Shown here in pieces: positions 15,832 through 24,456 of a DNA stretch of 45,616 nt. How positions within the stretch are numbered: the first letter of the stretch is position 1; every line of letters starts with the position of its first letter. Both the position numbers and the translations under genes were made by a program. The DNA lies in contig CANGGG010000015.1 of assembly GCA_947453415.1 (NCBI GenBank), forward strand, positions 1-45,616, read 5' to 3'. The notes beneath the pieces are model-generated. The model saw only the letters and a list, made by a program, of their open reading frames with translations, did no database searches and was not told the DNA's origin. This DNA is from Bacteroidota bacterium (GTDB taxonomy: Bacteria > Bacteroidota > Bacteroidia > UKL13-3).

Positions 15832-16647
15832 TTATTCAGGATTTTTTGCTATTTCAAATACATCAGGGCTAAAGCCAGTATTGTTAAATCCACCATCGTG
15901 GAAAAGGTTTTGCATGGTAACCATTCTGCTGAAATCGCTAAACATTAATGCACAATATTCAGCACATTGCTCCGCATCGGCATTGCCAAGTGGACTCAAT
16001 GCAGCTGCGTAGTCAAAGAAGTCGCCAAAACCTTTTACACCGCTTCCAGCAGTAGTTTTTGTTGGACTTTGTGAAATGGTATTGATACGTACTTTTTTAG
16101 TTTTACCATAATGGTAACCAAAACTACGAGCCACACTTTCTAATAAAGATTTTGCCTCTGCCATTTCGCTGTAATGAGGGAATACACGTTGCGCAGCAAT
16201 ATAAGTTAAAGCTACTACTGAACCCCATTCGTTAATGGCATCTTTTTTATAACATGAAGCCAATAAACGGTGGAAACTCATAGCAGAAATATCAATGGTA
16301 TCATGCATGAACTTATAGTCTAAGTTCAAGTAATCATTGCCTTTTCTCATATTCATACTCATGCCAACTGAGTGTAAAATAAAATCAATTTTACCACCTA
16401 AAATCTCCATCGACTTGTCAATCAAATTGTCCATGTCTTCGTTTTTACTCACATCGCAAGGAATTACTTGAGCATTACAAATGGTTGATAATTCATTTAT
16501 TTCACCCATTCTCATGGCTACAGGTGCATTGGTTAATACAATTTGTGCGCCTTGTTCATGACATTTTAAAGCCACTTGCCAAGCTATTGACTTATCATTT
16601 AACGCACCGAATATGATGCCTTTTTTTCCTTGAAGTAAATTATTCAT
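15832..16647 (-). CDS. fabI: Enoyl-[acyl-carrier-protein] reductase (NADH), FabI type
   Basis: 271 residues, an atypical short-chain dehydrogenase that reduces the enoyl-ACP double bond in the last step of each fatty acid elongation cycle. GKKGIIFGALNDKSIAW is the NADH-binding turn with the FabI-specific NDKSIAW. SVVALTYIAAQRVFPHYSEMAEAK contains both the distal and proximal catalytic Tyr and the Lys of the Y-x6-K motif. ISQSPTKTTAGSGVKGF is the substrate-binding loop typical of Bacteroidota FabI. It is divergent from the M1 peptidase gene with a 76-base spacer. Confidence 0.96.
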   Translation of the reverse strand: MNNLLQGKKGIIFGALNDKSIAWQVALKCHEQGAQIVLTNAPVAMRMGEINELSTICNAQVIPCDVSKNEDMDNLIDKSMEILGGKIDFILHSVGMSMNMRKGNDYLNLDYKFMHDTIDISAMSFHRLLASCYKKDAINEWGSVVALTYIAAQRVFPHYSEMAEAKSLLESVARSFGYHYGKTKKVRINTISQSPTKTTAGSGVKGFGDFFDYAAALSPLGNADAEQCAEYCALMFSDFSRMVTMQNLFHDGGFNNTGFSPDVFEIAKNPE

Positions 16648-16697
16648 ATTGAAAACTTAGATTTTTATTTATAGCGCAAGTTTATACAATTTAGTTT

Positions 16698-16705
16698 TAT
16701 GTTTG
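16698..16705 (+). promoter_or_regulatory. Predicted -7 box of the M1 peptidase gene
   Basis: TATGTTTG matches TAnnTTTG 18 bases before the ATG at 16724. The -33 element is not recognisable. Confidence 0.45.
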
Positions 16706-16723
16706 AAAAAAAATATTTAACAA

Positions 16724-18352
16724 ATGTTTCACCATAAATTATTCATTTCCTTTTTATTAGTCGTTTTGTTTGGAAATTTAAGTGCACAACCTTTTTCAAA
16801 ACAAGATTATTTACACGGAAAACTATCAAAACTCCGTTCATGCTTTGATGTTAAAACCTATGAAATAACATGCAAAGTTGATATTGACCATCATTTTATT
16901 TCGGGTAAAAACGAAATCACATTTTTGGCTGTAACTGATTTGAATAAAATTCAAATTGATTTGAAAATGCCAATGAAAATAGAAAAAGTGATTTTTGAAA
17001 ACACCAATCTTATTTACCAGCAAGATAGCAATGCATATTTTATTGATTTCGGGAAAAAAATTTTAAAAGGAACTTTGGCTAAAATTACTGTATTTTTTAG
17101 TGGATTCCCACCAATTGCCAAAAATGCACCTTGGGATGGTGGCTTTGTTTTTAAAAAAGACAGCAGTAATAAACCATGGGTAGGTTTGGCTTGCGAAGGA
17201 ATTGGCGCATATTGTTGGTTGCCTTGCAAAGATCATTTGAGCGATGAAGCAGAAAACATGGTGATGCATTTGCAAGTTCCAAATGGTTTGGTTGGAGTAA
17301 GTAATGGAAAGTTAATAGGAAAATTGCCATTAAATGATGGTTACACGCAGTATGATTGGAAAGTTTCGTATCCTATTAATAATTATAATATCACCATAAA
17401 TATTGCTGATTATGTTCAAATTCAAGATGAATTTAGAAGTCCGATAAAAGGAATTTTAGTTTTAAACTATTTTGTTTTAAGAGAAAATGAACAAAAAGCA
17501 AAAAATCATTTTAAGCAGGTAAAGGATATGTTGGGTTGTTTTGATCGTTTTTTTTCTCCCTATCCTTTTTGGAACGATGGCTATAAATTAGTGGAATCTC
17601 CTTATTGGGGAATGGAACACCAAAGTTGTGTAGCTTATGGCAATGATTATAAAAATAATGAATGGGGTTTTGATTTTATCATAGTTCATGAAAGTGGGCA
17701 CGAATGGTTTGGCAATAGTTTAAGTATGAAAGACCATGCAGATATGTGGATTCATGAAAGTTTTACCACTTATTCGGAAGCAGTTTATGTAGAGTTTAAA
17801 AAAGGTTATGACCAAGCTGTAAAGTATTTAAATAGCCAAAAATATCATATCAAAAATAGAGAGCCAATCATTGCTCCTTGCGATGTTTATTTTCATGGAA
17901 GAAAAGACAATGATGTTTATTATAAAGGAACTTGGATGCTGCATACCATGCGTAAAATGCTGAATAACGATACTACTTGGTTCAATATGATTTATGAATT
18001 AAACGATGATTTGAAATACAAAACATTAAGCAGCGCTGACGTTGAAAATTATATAACTAAAAGAACTCGTTATAATTTTGGTCCGTTTTTTAATCAATAT
18101 TTACGAAAAGCAGCATTGCCAGTTTTTGAATACCAATTCATAGAAAAAGAAAATATTTTAGAACTAAAATACAGGTTAACAACCAATGTAAGTGGATTAG
18201 AAATGCCTATAAAAGTAATGCTGAGTACTGGTAAATTTGAATATATAATTCCTGCAAGTCATTGGAAAATAGTGGAATTGCAATACAGCAGCAAAGAAAA
18301 TTTTAAAGTAGATACTGAAAACTTTTTGATAGAGGTAAAGGAAGTGGAGTAA
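16724..18352 (+). CDS. Secreted M1 family metallopeptidase (aminopeptidase)
   Basis: 542 residues with a signal peptide (MFHHKLFISFLLVVLFGNLSAQ). An M1 N-terminal beta domain precedes the gluzincin active site HESGH (His322, Glu323, His326), with the third zinc ligand Glu345 in WIHESFTTYSE. The exopeptidase motif is YWGMEHQ instead of GAMEN, and DVYYKGTWMLHTMR supplies the transition-state Tyr region. Zinc-dependent removal of N-terminal residues from peptides in the periplasm or outside is expected. It is shorter than classical 850-residue aminopeptidase N because the ERAP-like C-terminal domain is absent, as in many Bacteroidota M1 peptidases. Divergent from fabI. Confidence 0.92.
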   Translation: MFHHKLFISFLLVVLFGNLSAQPFSKQDYLHGKLSKLRSCFDVKTYEITCKVDIDHHFISGKNEITFLAVTDLNKIQIDLKMPMKIEKVIFENTNLIYQQDSNAYFIDFGKKILKGTLAKITVFFSGFPPIAKNAPWDGGFVFKKDSSNKPWVGLACEGIGAYCWLPCKDHLSDEAENMVMHLQVPNGLVGVSNGKLIGKLPLNDGYTQYDWKVSYPINNYNITINIADYVQIQDEFRSPIKGILVLNYFVLRENEQKAKNHFKQVKDMLGCFDRFFSPYPFWNDGYKLVESPYWGMEHQSCVAYGNDYKNNEWGFDFIIVHESGHEWFGNSLSMKDHADMWIHESFTTYSEAVYVEFKKGYDQAVKYLNSQKYHIKNREPIIAPCDVYFHGRKDNDVYYKGTWMLHTMRKMLNNDTTWFNMIYELNDDLKYKTLSSADVENYITKRTRYNFGPFFNQYLRKAALPVFEYQFIEKENILELKYRLTTNVSGLEMPIKVMLSTGKFEYIIPASHWKIVELQYSSKENFKVDTENFLIEVKEVE

Positions 18353-18425
18353 GTGTTCATTTGTTTAAGTGTTTAGGGCAACGAATTTTTTAATTCATCA
18401 TTCAACACCCAACATTCAAAATTTC

Positions 18426-19049
18426 TTATCCTTCAAATATCCCTAAAACATCTAGAATATTGTTCAATTCGTCAAAGTCTTTTACACCAGTTTTTTCTTC
18501 ATCACCACCAGTAATATTTAAAGCATAAGGTTGGTAGTTTGCTATAATTGCTTTTATTGTTTTTGACGAAGTATTAATACCCCAAATTATTTTATGATTG
18601 TCACAAATTTCTTTCAATTGTTCAGCTGATATTGAATTGTTTTCATGGCTTGCAAATAAATGAAACGCATCTACATTAGTTGAATAGGAAGTTATTTCTG
18701 CCGTTAAAGTTTCTTTATTTAACAAGCTAATATCTATTTTTTTAATAATTGGTTTGTCTATTTCTATTAAATCTGCTGGCAATAAACGATTGTTTATTTC
18801 TACAATATCAATGTTCAACATTTCAGTTATAGCCAATATTTCATTGATAGATTGATTTCCAAATTCCGCTACTACAAAGCATCCGCTAGTCCAATCTATA
18901 ATTTGTTTGGCTTTAACAGGTGGAATATAATTTACGTTATTGGTATCGAAACAAAAGCCCATGTATTCAATTCCGGCAGCTGCTGCAAAGCGTGCATCGC
19001 TTAAGTTTGTAATATTACCTAACTTAATTTTTACAGTTTGGTCGTTCAT
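18426..19049 (-). CDS. TrpF-like (phosphoribosylanthranilate isomerase fold) protein lacking the catalytic Cys
   Basis: 207 residues with the overall pattern of TrpF: KLGNITNLSDARFAAAAG near the N terminus, MGFCFDTNNVNYIPPVKAKQI, and a C-terminal phosphate-binding region NITGGDEEKTGVKDFDEL. In active TrpF the first motif reads KICGIT; here it is KLGNIT, so the general-base Cys is Gly and the next Gly is Asn. The C-terminal DVSSGVE motif has become NITGGDE. No other trp gene is near. It closes the IPExxxVDY-pyk-lipoprotein-DUF2480 operon, 6 bases from its neighbour. A diverged paralogue with another function is more likely than a working tryptophan enzyme. Confidence 0.7.
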   Translation of the reverse strand: MNDQTVKIKLGNITNLSDARFAAAAGIEYMGFCFDTNNVNYIPPVKAKQIIDWTSGCFVVAEFGNQSINEILAITEMLNIDIVEINNRLLPADLIEIDKPIIKKIDISLLNKETLTAEITSYSTNVDAFHLFASHENNSISAEQLKEICDNHKIIWGINTSSKTIKAIIANYQPYALNITGGDEEKTGVKDFDELNNILDVLGIFEG

Positions 19050-19055
19050 TTATTC

Positions 19056-19574
19056 TTATTTTTTTTTATAAATTGGCACATTGCTGCATGCTTCGCCATA
19101 CATTAAACTTTTTACTACAGGCAATAATTTATTGCTTATGGCTACGTAAGCAGAAACTGGCATTTCATTGTGACTACAGCCTTTAATAATTATTCTTTTA
19201 TCGGAATAATCATTAGCATTTATTTGGGCAATTGCATCATTATACAATGTAATTTCAAGTTGTTGTAAATTGCCGTAAACACAACGGTTGGCATATTGCT
19301 GAACAGCAGTCGCCAAAAGCATGTAAGCCCAAGTAGGAACAATGGCATCATTGCTACAATAAAATGCAATATTCTTGTTTTGATAAAGTGTCCAATCGTG
19401 TGTTTTAATAAATGCTCTAAAGTCTTTTTCCTTTAAAATCATTTCCCTAAAAAGCCAATTTTTTATATCAAATAAAATACGTTCACCCGCATGGCATAAT
19501 AGTTCCAAATCGATGGTAACTAAACCGCTATTTGCAATTTTATTTTCAATTAAATTAGTTTCTTGAAATTCCAT
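19056..19574 (-). CDS. DUF2480 family protein
   Basis: 172 residues matching the Bacteroidota DUF2480 family along its length: NKIANSGLVTIDLE at the start, ERILFDIKNWLFREMILKEK, DFRAFIKTHDW, DAIVPTWAYMLLATA in the middle, and SLMYGEACSNVPIYKK at the end with its conserved Cys. No biochemical function is known to me. In many relatives this gene lies beside suf Fe-S genes, whereas here it is more than 12 kb from the suf operon, inside the pyk operon. It starts 7 bases after the lipoprotein gene. Confidence 0.85.
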   Translation of the reverse strand: MEFQETNLIENKIANSGLVTIDLELLCHAGERILFDIKNWLFREMILKEKDFRAFIKTHDWTLYQNKNIAFYCSNDAIVPTWAYMLLATAVQQYANRCVYGNLQQLEITLYNDAIAQINANDYSDKRIIIKGCSHNEMPVSAYVAISNKLLPVVKSLMYGEACSNVPIYKKK

Positions 19575-19581
19575 TTTAAAT

Positions 19582-19974
19582 TTATTGTCTTACAATCATG
19601 GTTCTTGTAATGGTTTTTTGACCCATCACTTGTACCACATTGGTATCGCTTTTTATTCCACTTTGAGCGCGTAAATAATAATTACCTTGTAAAATATAAC
19701 CAAAATCGGCAGTACCATTTATGCCAGCAACTGTATTTATATAAAAATTTCTTTTCAAGTCTTCGTAAGTTGGATACAAAAAAACTTGGGCATCATTAAT
19801 AATAGCATTGTTATTAGTTCCATCTAACACCATTACTTTTAATCGTCCTGAATATTGTGAACTATCGGAAGTAATGATTGTTTGACTCGGATTAGGATTT
19901 GACTCGGTTTTAGTACATGCCATAAAACCTATTAAAATGATAGCTACAAAAATTATTTTTTTCATATTTTTCAT
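19582..19974 (-). CDS. Small lipoprotein with carboxypeptidase-regulatory-like beta domain
   Basis: 130 residues. The N terminus MKKIIFVAIILIGFMAC is a lipoprotein signal with the Cys anchor at residue 20 (Cys17 if the ATG at 19965 is used). The mature part RLKVMVLDGTNNNAIINDAQVFLYPTYEDL...GTADFGYILQGNYYLRAQSG looks like a small transthyretin-like beta sandwich with the usual V-D-...-V-.L.....G.A.F..L..G.Y pattern. Function unknown. It is two bases downstream of the pyk stop and belongs to that operon. Confidence 0.7.
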   Translation of the reverse strand: MKNMKKIIFVAIILIGFMACTKTESNPNPSQTIITSDSSQYSGRLKVMVLDGTNNNAIINDAQVFLYPTYEDLKRNFYINTVAGINGTADFGYILQGNYYLRAQSGIKSDTNVVQVMGQKTITRTMIVRQ

Positions 19975-19976
19975 AT

Positions 19977-21413
19977 TTATTTTATTTCAGAAACTTTAAT
20001 TGTGTTTACTCTAGATCGTTGTGAAATAGGCATACTAGCTGTATTTATTACTAACTGTCCCGGTTTTATAAAACCACCTTTTAATAAATTATCATTCACA
20101 TCTTGCATAGAATCGTCAGTGCTTTCAAACTCGCGGTATAAAAATCCTCGAACGCCCCAAACTAAGCTTAAGGTATTCACCAAACGTGGATTGGTAGTAA
20201 AAATAAATATACTTGCTTTAGGACGGAATGATGAGATTTTATATGCTGAATAACCCGAAAAAGTCATACCAACAATGGCATCTGCTTTTAAGTGATCGCT
20301 TACTTTAACTGCAGTAAAACAAATTTCATCTGAAAAAAATGTTTCACTTTCCGCTGATGGCTTAACACCTTTAAAATAGGGAGCATTGGTATTTGTTTCC
20401 ACTTCCAATATAGTTTTTCTCATATAACTAATTGCATCTACTGGAAATGCGCCAACACTTGTTTCAGCGCTTAACATTACTGCATCGGCCCCATCCATCA
20501 CTGCATTTGCAATATCGTTTAATTCAGCACGAGTTGGAACCGGGCTTACAATCATACTTTCCATCATTTGAGTAGCAATGATGACAGGTTTACTAGCTTC
20601 AATACATTTTTTTACAATGCGTTTTTGAATAACCGGAACTTGCTCCATTGGCATTTCCACACCCAAATCGCCACGAGCAACCATAATTCCGTCAGAAACT
20701 GCAATGATTTTATCAATATTGATTACTGCTTCTGGTTTTTCTATTTTTGAAATTACGCGTGGTCTCCAATCGTTTAATTCTATAATATTTTTAAGAAAAA
20801 TTACATCGTTTTCATTTCTAACAAATGAAAGTCCAACCCATTCTACTTTGTTTTCAATACCAAATTTCAAATCATCCAAATCTTTTTGTGTCATGCTTGG
20901 TATACTCATTTTGGTATTTGGTAAATTGAAACCTTTTTTGTTTGAAAGCCACCCACCAACAATTACTTGAGCTTTGATTAAATTCTTTCTATTGGTTTCA
21001 ATTACTTTTAATTCTAGCTTACCATCATCTAATAATATACGTTCACCAGGATTTACGTCTTTAGGTAAATTTTCAAAATTTACATAAACACGGTTACCTG
21101 TGCCCATGCATTTTTCAGTAGTAACCTCTATCATTTCGCCATTGATAAGCTCTACTTTCCCGTTTTCCATTTCGCCAACTCTTAATTTGGGTCCTTGCAA
21201 ATCAAGTAACATACAAACATTGGTTCCAAGTTGTTCATTGGCTAATTTAATATTGTCAATTACTTGTTTGTGGTCTTCGTATGAACCGTGTGAAAAGTTA
21301 AGTCTACAAACATCCACACCTTCTAATATTATTTCTTTCAGTTTTTCTAAACTGCTTGTTGCGGGGCCAATGGTAGCTACTATTTTGGTACGATTAAAAA
21401 GTATATTATTCAT
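19977..21413 (-). CDS. pyk: Pyruvate kinase
   Basis: 478 residues, the normal length. TKIVATIGPATSSLEKL and CRLNFSHGSYEDHK start the barrel. MLLDLQGPKLRVGEM carries a substrate and metal region, SKIEKPEAV the catalytic Lys, and SDGIMVARGDLGVEMP the metal-binding Glu/Asp. IATQMMESM..P.PTRAE and DAVMLSAETS complete the active site. It makes pyruvate and ATP from phosphoenolpyruvate in the last step of glycolysis. It lies downstream of an IPExxxVDY-like gene, a pairing common in the phylum, and upstream of the lipoprotein gene. Confidence 0.97.
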   Translation of the reverse strand: MNNILFNRTKIVATIGPATSSLEKLKEIILEGVDVCRLNFSHGSYEDHKQVIDNIKLANEQLGTNVCMLLDLQGPKLRVGEMENGKVELINGEMIEVTTEKCMGTGNRVYVNFENLPKDVNPGERILLDDGKLELKVIETNRKNLIKAQVIVGGWLSNKKGFNLPNTKMSIPSMTQKDLDDLKFGIENKVEWVGLSFVRNENDVIFLKNIIELNDWRPRVISKIEKPEAVINIDKIIAVSDGIMVARGDLGVEMPMEQVPVIQKRIVKKCIEASKPVIIATQMMESMIVSPVPTRAELNDIANAVMDGADAVMLSAETSVGAFPVDAISYMRKTILEVETNTNAPYFKGVKPSAESETFFSDEICFTAVKVSDHLKADAIVGMTFSGYSAYKISSFRPKASIFIFTTNPRLVNTLSLVWGVRGFLYREFESTDDSMQDVNDNLLKGGFIKPGQLVINTASMPISQRSRVNTIKVSEIK

Positions 21414-21435
21414 GATATATTTATCTAAAATTCGG

Positions 21436-21861
21436 TTATAAAATTAAATTTACTTTGTGTTTCAGCCTTTTTTGGTCTATTTTACTAATGAGCTGAATTT
21501 CATTAATACGTTTCATTTTTTTTAAAAATAACTTCTCATCAAAAAAAGTTAATCCACCTTCTATTAAAATAAAATACTTCATGGCTCTTAACTTTAGCTC
21601 AGTAAAAAGCGAAACATTGTCATCGTAATTAGAGAAGAATGTGTATGTTAAATGGTTTAATTCATCAATGTAAACAAATTTATCAAAGTAATAATTTTCA
21701 TTTTCTAAATCATTATACCATTCAATACTGTTTTCCTTAGCCAAATCAATTGCTATGGCATGATTGATTAACCATGCTAAGCGAGAATTGTTTTCATTAC
21801 AAATTAAACCGTAAAAAAAACTTTCTTCCTCATTATCAATATTTAGCGAAAACTTTTTCAA
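21436..21861 (-). CDS. IPExxxVDY-like small protein
   Basis: 141 residues, acidic N-terminal half and basic C terminus, no signal or membrane helix. The layout (hydrophobic start, SRLAWLINHAIAIDLAKENS, an aromatic-rich centre, then FTELKLRAMKYFILIEGG) resembles the IPExxxVDY family usually encoded just upstream of pyk in Bacteroidota. The name-giving motif near the C terminus is not intact here (LISKIDQKRLKHK), so this is either a diverged member or a positional look-alike. Function unknown. Confidence 0.5.
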   Translation of the reverse strand: MKKFSLNIDNEEESFFYGLICNENNSRLAWLINHAIAIDLAKENSIEWYNDLENENYYFDKFVYIDELNHLTYTFFSNYDDNVSLFTELKLRAMKYFILIEGGLTFFDEKLFLKKMKRINEIQLISKIDQKRLKHKVNLIL

Positions 21862-21873
21862 TTAAAAATCGAG

Positions 21874-21881
21874 CAAATATA
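21874..21881 (-). promoter_or_regulatory. Predicted -7 box of the pyk operon
   Basis: On the minus strand TATATTTG matches TAnnTTTG. It ends 12 bases before the ATG at 21861, predicting a leader of only a few bases. No TTTG is seen at -33. Confidence 0.4.
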
Positions 21882-22004
21882 CTGTTTGTAAATGATGAAA
21901 TTATTAAATTAATTATTTTTTGTGGTAAAAAATTAGTTTTAATTTTTTAAGGCCTAAATAAAGTAAAATTTGATTGATGAATATTAAAAAAATAGCAATA
22001 TTTT

Positions 22005-23120
22005 TTAGCCAATAGCTTCGTGCAAATTTGGCAATTTACCCAATTGTTTTAAATAGGTAATATGTGATTTGATAGCACTAAAAAGTGTTTTGTTTTCTAT
22101 ATGTGGAATGCCATATTCCTTAGCAGTTTGCTTTACTATTTTGGCTATTTCAGGATAATGAACATGCGATATTTTTTGAAATAAATGATGTTCTACCTGA
22201 AAATTTAATCCGCCAATGTACCACGACAATAATTTGTTATTAGGAGCAAAATCGGCTGTTGTATTTAATTGGTGAATAGCCCAATCATTGGCTATAATTC
22301 CTTCCTTGTTTGGCAATGGATGGGTTGTATTTTCAACAGTATGAGCCAATTGGAATACGGTTGTTAAGATTAATCCTGAAAAAAAATGCATCAATGCAAA
22401 TCCTGCAAATACATGGGCAAATATCATATTAAAAAAATATACAGGAACAACAATCATTAAAGAAAAATAGAAAATTTTTATACCAATAATTTTTGCCAAT
22501 ATGAATACATTTTCTTTTCTGTTATTGTTATTTACTCCATTTTTTGAAAACTGATAAAATTGAATAAAATCTTTTGCAACTGCCCAGTAAAAAGTAAGTA
22601 ATCCATAAAAAAAGAAAGCATATATCCATTGGAATTGATGAAAACTTTTTTGTTTGGTATGAGGCGAAAATTTCAATACTAATCTATCCGAAATATCATC
22701 ATCTAAAAATGTAATATTGGTATAAGTATGGTGCAAAATATTGTGTTGAAGTTTCCAGTTAAATACTGAACCTCCTAATAAATTTAATGTATTTCCTAAC
22801 CAATAATTCACGTTTTTATTAGCTGAATATGCACCATGATTTGCATCATGCATCACACTCATTCCAATACCAGCTACGGCTATTCCCATGAAACTCCAAA
22901 GCATTAAACTTACTCCAAAACTTGGTTGAAAAAATAGGATAAAAATAAATGGTAAAATATATGCTAAAAGCAAAATAATTGTTTTAATAACCATTGTTAC
23001 ATTGGCAAATTTAGAAATATTATTTTCAGTAAAATATTGATCTACTCTGCTTTTTAGAATTGAGTAAAATTCAGTTTTGTTTTGATCTACAAATTTTACT
23101 TGTGCTTTTAATTCCGACAT
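22005..23120 (-). CDS. Membrane fatty acid / acyl-CoA desaturase
   Basis: 371 residues of the membrane di-iron desaturase family. The three histidine boxes are complete: HDANHG (about residue 90), HNILHHTYTN (about 126, HxxxHH type) and QVEHHLF (about 308), with the Gln-for-His third box typical of front-end and linoleoyl-CoA desaturases. Membrane helices flank the boxes. No cytochrome b5 domain is fused. It introduces a double bond into membrane acyl chains, probably for fluidity control. It is divergent from the yqhD-type gene, and an inverted repeat covers the shared upstream region. Confidence 0.92.
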   Translation of the reverse strand: MSELKAQVKFVDQNKTEFYSILKSRVDQYFTENNISKFANVTMVIKTIILLLAYILPFIFILFFQPSFGVSLMLWSFMGIAVAGIGMSVMHDANHGAYSANKNVNYWLGNTLNLLGGSVFNWKLQHNILHHTYTNITFLDDDISDRLVLKFSPHTKQKSFHQFQWIYAFFFYGLLTFYWAVAKDFIQFYQFSKNGVNNNNRKENVFILAKIIGIKIFYFSLMIVVPVYFFNMIFAHVFAGFALMHFFSGLILTTVFQLAHTVENTTHPLPNKEGIIANDWAIHQLNTTADFAPNNKLLSWYIGGLNFQVEHHLFQKISHVHYPEIAKIVKQTAKEYGIPHIENKTLFSAIKSHITYLKQLGKLPNLHEAIG

Positions 23121-23169
23121 GTTACAAAGTAAACTTCTTTGAACTCATTTCTACTATTTACTTTGTTAC
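23121..23169. promoter_or_regulatory. Inverted repeat in the desaturase / yqhD divergent promoter region
   Basis: GTTACAAAGTAAA (23121-23133) and TTTACTTTGTTAC (23157-23169) pair at 12 of 13 positions. The left arm abuts the desaturase start codon. Each arm contains TTACTTTG, one base off TAnnTTTG, so the symmetry could be back-to-back promoters or an operator. Confidence 0.4.
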
Positions 23170-23239
23170 TTTAAAAATATTTTTTAATTAAAACAATTCA
23201 TTGTCCAAACAGCTTATCATTGTAACAACAATAAAAATT

Positions 23240-24400
23240 ATGATAAACTTTGAATTTAAAAACCCTACTAAAATACATTTTGGAAAAGGATTAATAGGAA
23301 AAATAGCCAATGAAATTCCCGCTCATGCTAAGGTGTTAATGCTTTACGGTGGTGGAAGCATTAAAAAAAATGGCATTTATGAACAAGTAAAAACCGCACT
23401 TCAATCGTTTGAAGTGATAGAGTTTGGTGGCATTCCTGCCAATCCTGAATACAATGTTTTATTAAAAGCATTAGCAGTAATTAAAGAAGAAAAAATTAAT
23501 TATTTGTTAGCAGTTGGCGGTGGATCTGTCATTGATGGAACAAAGTTTTTAGCATCTGCCGCATTATTTGAAGGAAATAATCCTTGGGATATTTTAGAAA
23601 AAGGAATAAGAACCGAAGTGGGAATGCCTTTTGGAGTAGTTTTAACATTACCTGCTACGGGTTCTGAAATGAATTCAGGTTCGGTAATTTCAAGACATGA
23701 AACCAATCAGAAATTAGGAATGGGCGGGCCAGGATTGTTTCCTCAGTTTTCTATTTTAGATCCCCAAGTAATTTCATCAATTCCAGCAATTCAAATTGCC
23801 AATGGAATTGTGGATGCATTTACACATGTTTTAGAACAATACATGACTTATCCTACTGGTGCAAATTTGCAAGACAGAATTTCGGAAAGTATCATGCAAA
23901 ATTTAATTGAAGTAGCACCACAAATTTTAAATAATCCTGCTGATTATAATTCGCAATGTGAGTTTATGTGGAGTTGCACAATGGCATTAAACGGATTGAT
24001 TCAAAAAGGTGTTCCAACAGATTGGACTGTGCATGCAATAGGCCATGAACTTACTGTTTTATTCGGTATAGATCATGCTCAAACATTAGCCATTATTGCT
24101 CCAAGTCATTACCGTTATAATTTTGAAAACAAGAAAGAAAAATTAGCACAATATGCTACTAGGGTTTGGAATATAACTGAAGGAACAATAGAAGAAAAAG
24201 CAAATTTAGCAATTGATAAAACAGAAGCATTTTTTCATTCAGTAGGAATAAAAACACATTTGAGTGAACATACTGATAAATTTAAGGAAGCCGCACCTTT
24301 TATTTTTGATTCATTTACTAAAAGAGGCATGTTGAAATTGGGCGAACGCCAAAATATTACTCCTTCTGATGTAATGAAAATTGTAGAAATGAGTTATTAG
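23240..24400 (+). CDS. yqhD: Iron-type NADPH-dependent alcohol dehydrogenase / aldehyde reductase, YqhD family
   Basis: 386 residues from the ATG at 23240; a TTG 39 bases upstream is in frame but would add a non-conserved tail. The protein follows E. coli YqhD along its length: NPTKIHFGKG, VLMLYGGGSIKKNG (the GGGS of NADPH preference), LLAVGGGSVIDGTKF, TLPATGSEMNSG. Metal ligands are in VDAFTHVLEQY (Asp and His), HAIGHELT and GIDHAQT. It reduces aldehydes, often toxic ones from lipid peroxidation, with NADPH. It is divergent from the desaturase gene, which fits a lipid-aldehyde role, and ends at a shared terminator. Confidence 0.93.
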   Translation: MINFEFKNPTKIHFGKGLIGKIANEIPAHAKVLMLYGGGSIKKNGIYEQVKTALQSFEVIEFGGIPANPEYNVLLKALAVIKEEKINYLLAVGGGSVIDGTKFLASAALFEGNNPWDILEKGIRTEVGMPFGVVLTLPATGSEMNSGSVISRHETNQKLGMGGPGLFPQFSILDPQVISSIPAIQIANGIVDAFTHVLEQYMTYPTGANLQDRISESIMQNLIEVAPQILNNPADYNSQCEFMWSCTMALNGLIQKGVPTDWTVHAIGHELTVLFGIDHAQTLAIIAPSHYRYNFENKKEKLAQYATRVWNITEGTIEEKANLAIDKTEAFFHSVGIKTHLSEHTDKFKEAAPFIFDSFTKRGMLKLGERQNITPSDVMKIVEMSY

Positions 24401-24420
24401 TTCATTTCATTTATTTAAAA

Positions 24421-24456
24421 AAAAGCCGTCAGATAAATGTCTGACGGCTTTTTTTA
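24421..24456. terminator. Bidirectional terminator between yqhD and the START-like gene
   Basis: Perfect 13-bp stem AAAAGCCGTCAGA (24421-24433) and TCTGACGGCTTTT (24440-24452) with a six-base loop, A run on the left and T run on the right, between two convergent genes. Confidence 0.9.

Noticed and set aside
23201-23239. TTG start 13 codons upstream for the YqhD-type gene
   Set aside because: The conserved N terminus begins at the ATG at 23240, and the extension is not part of the family.
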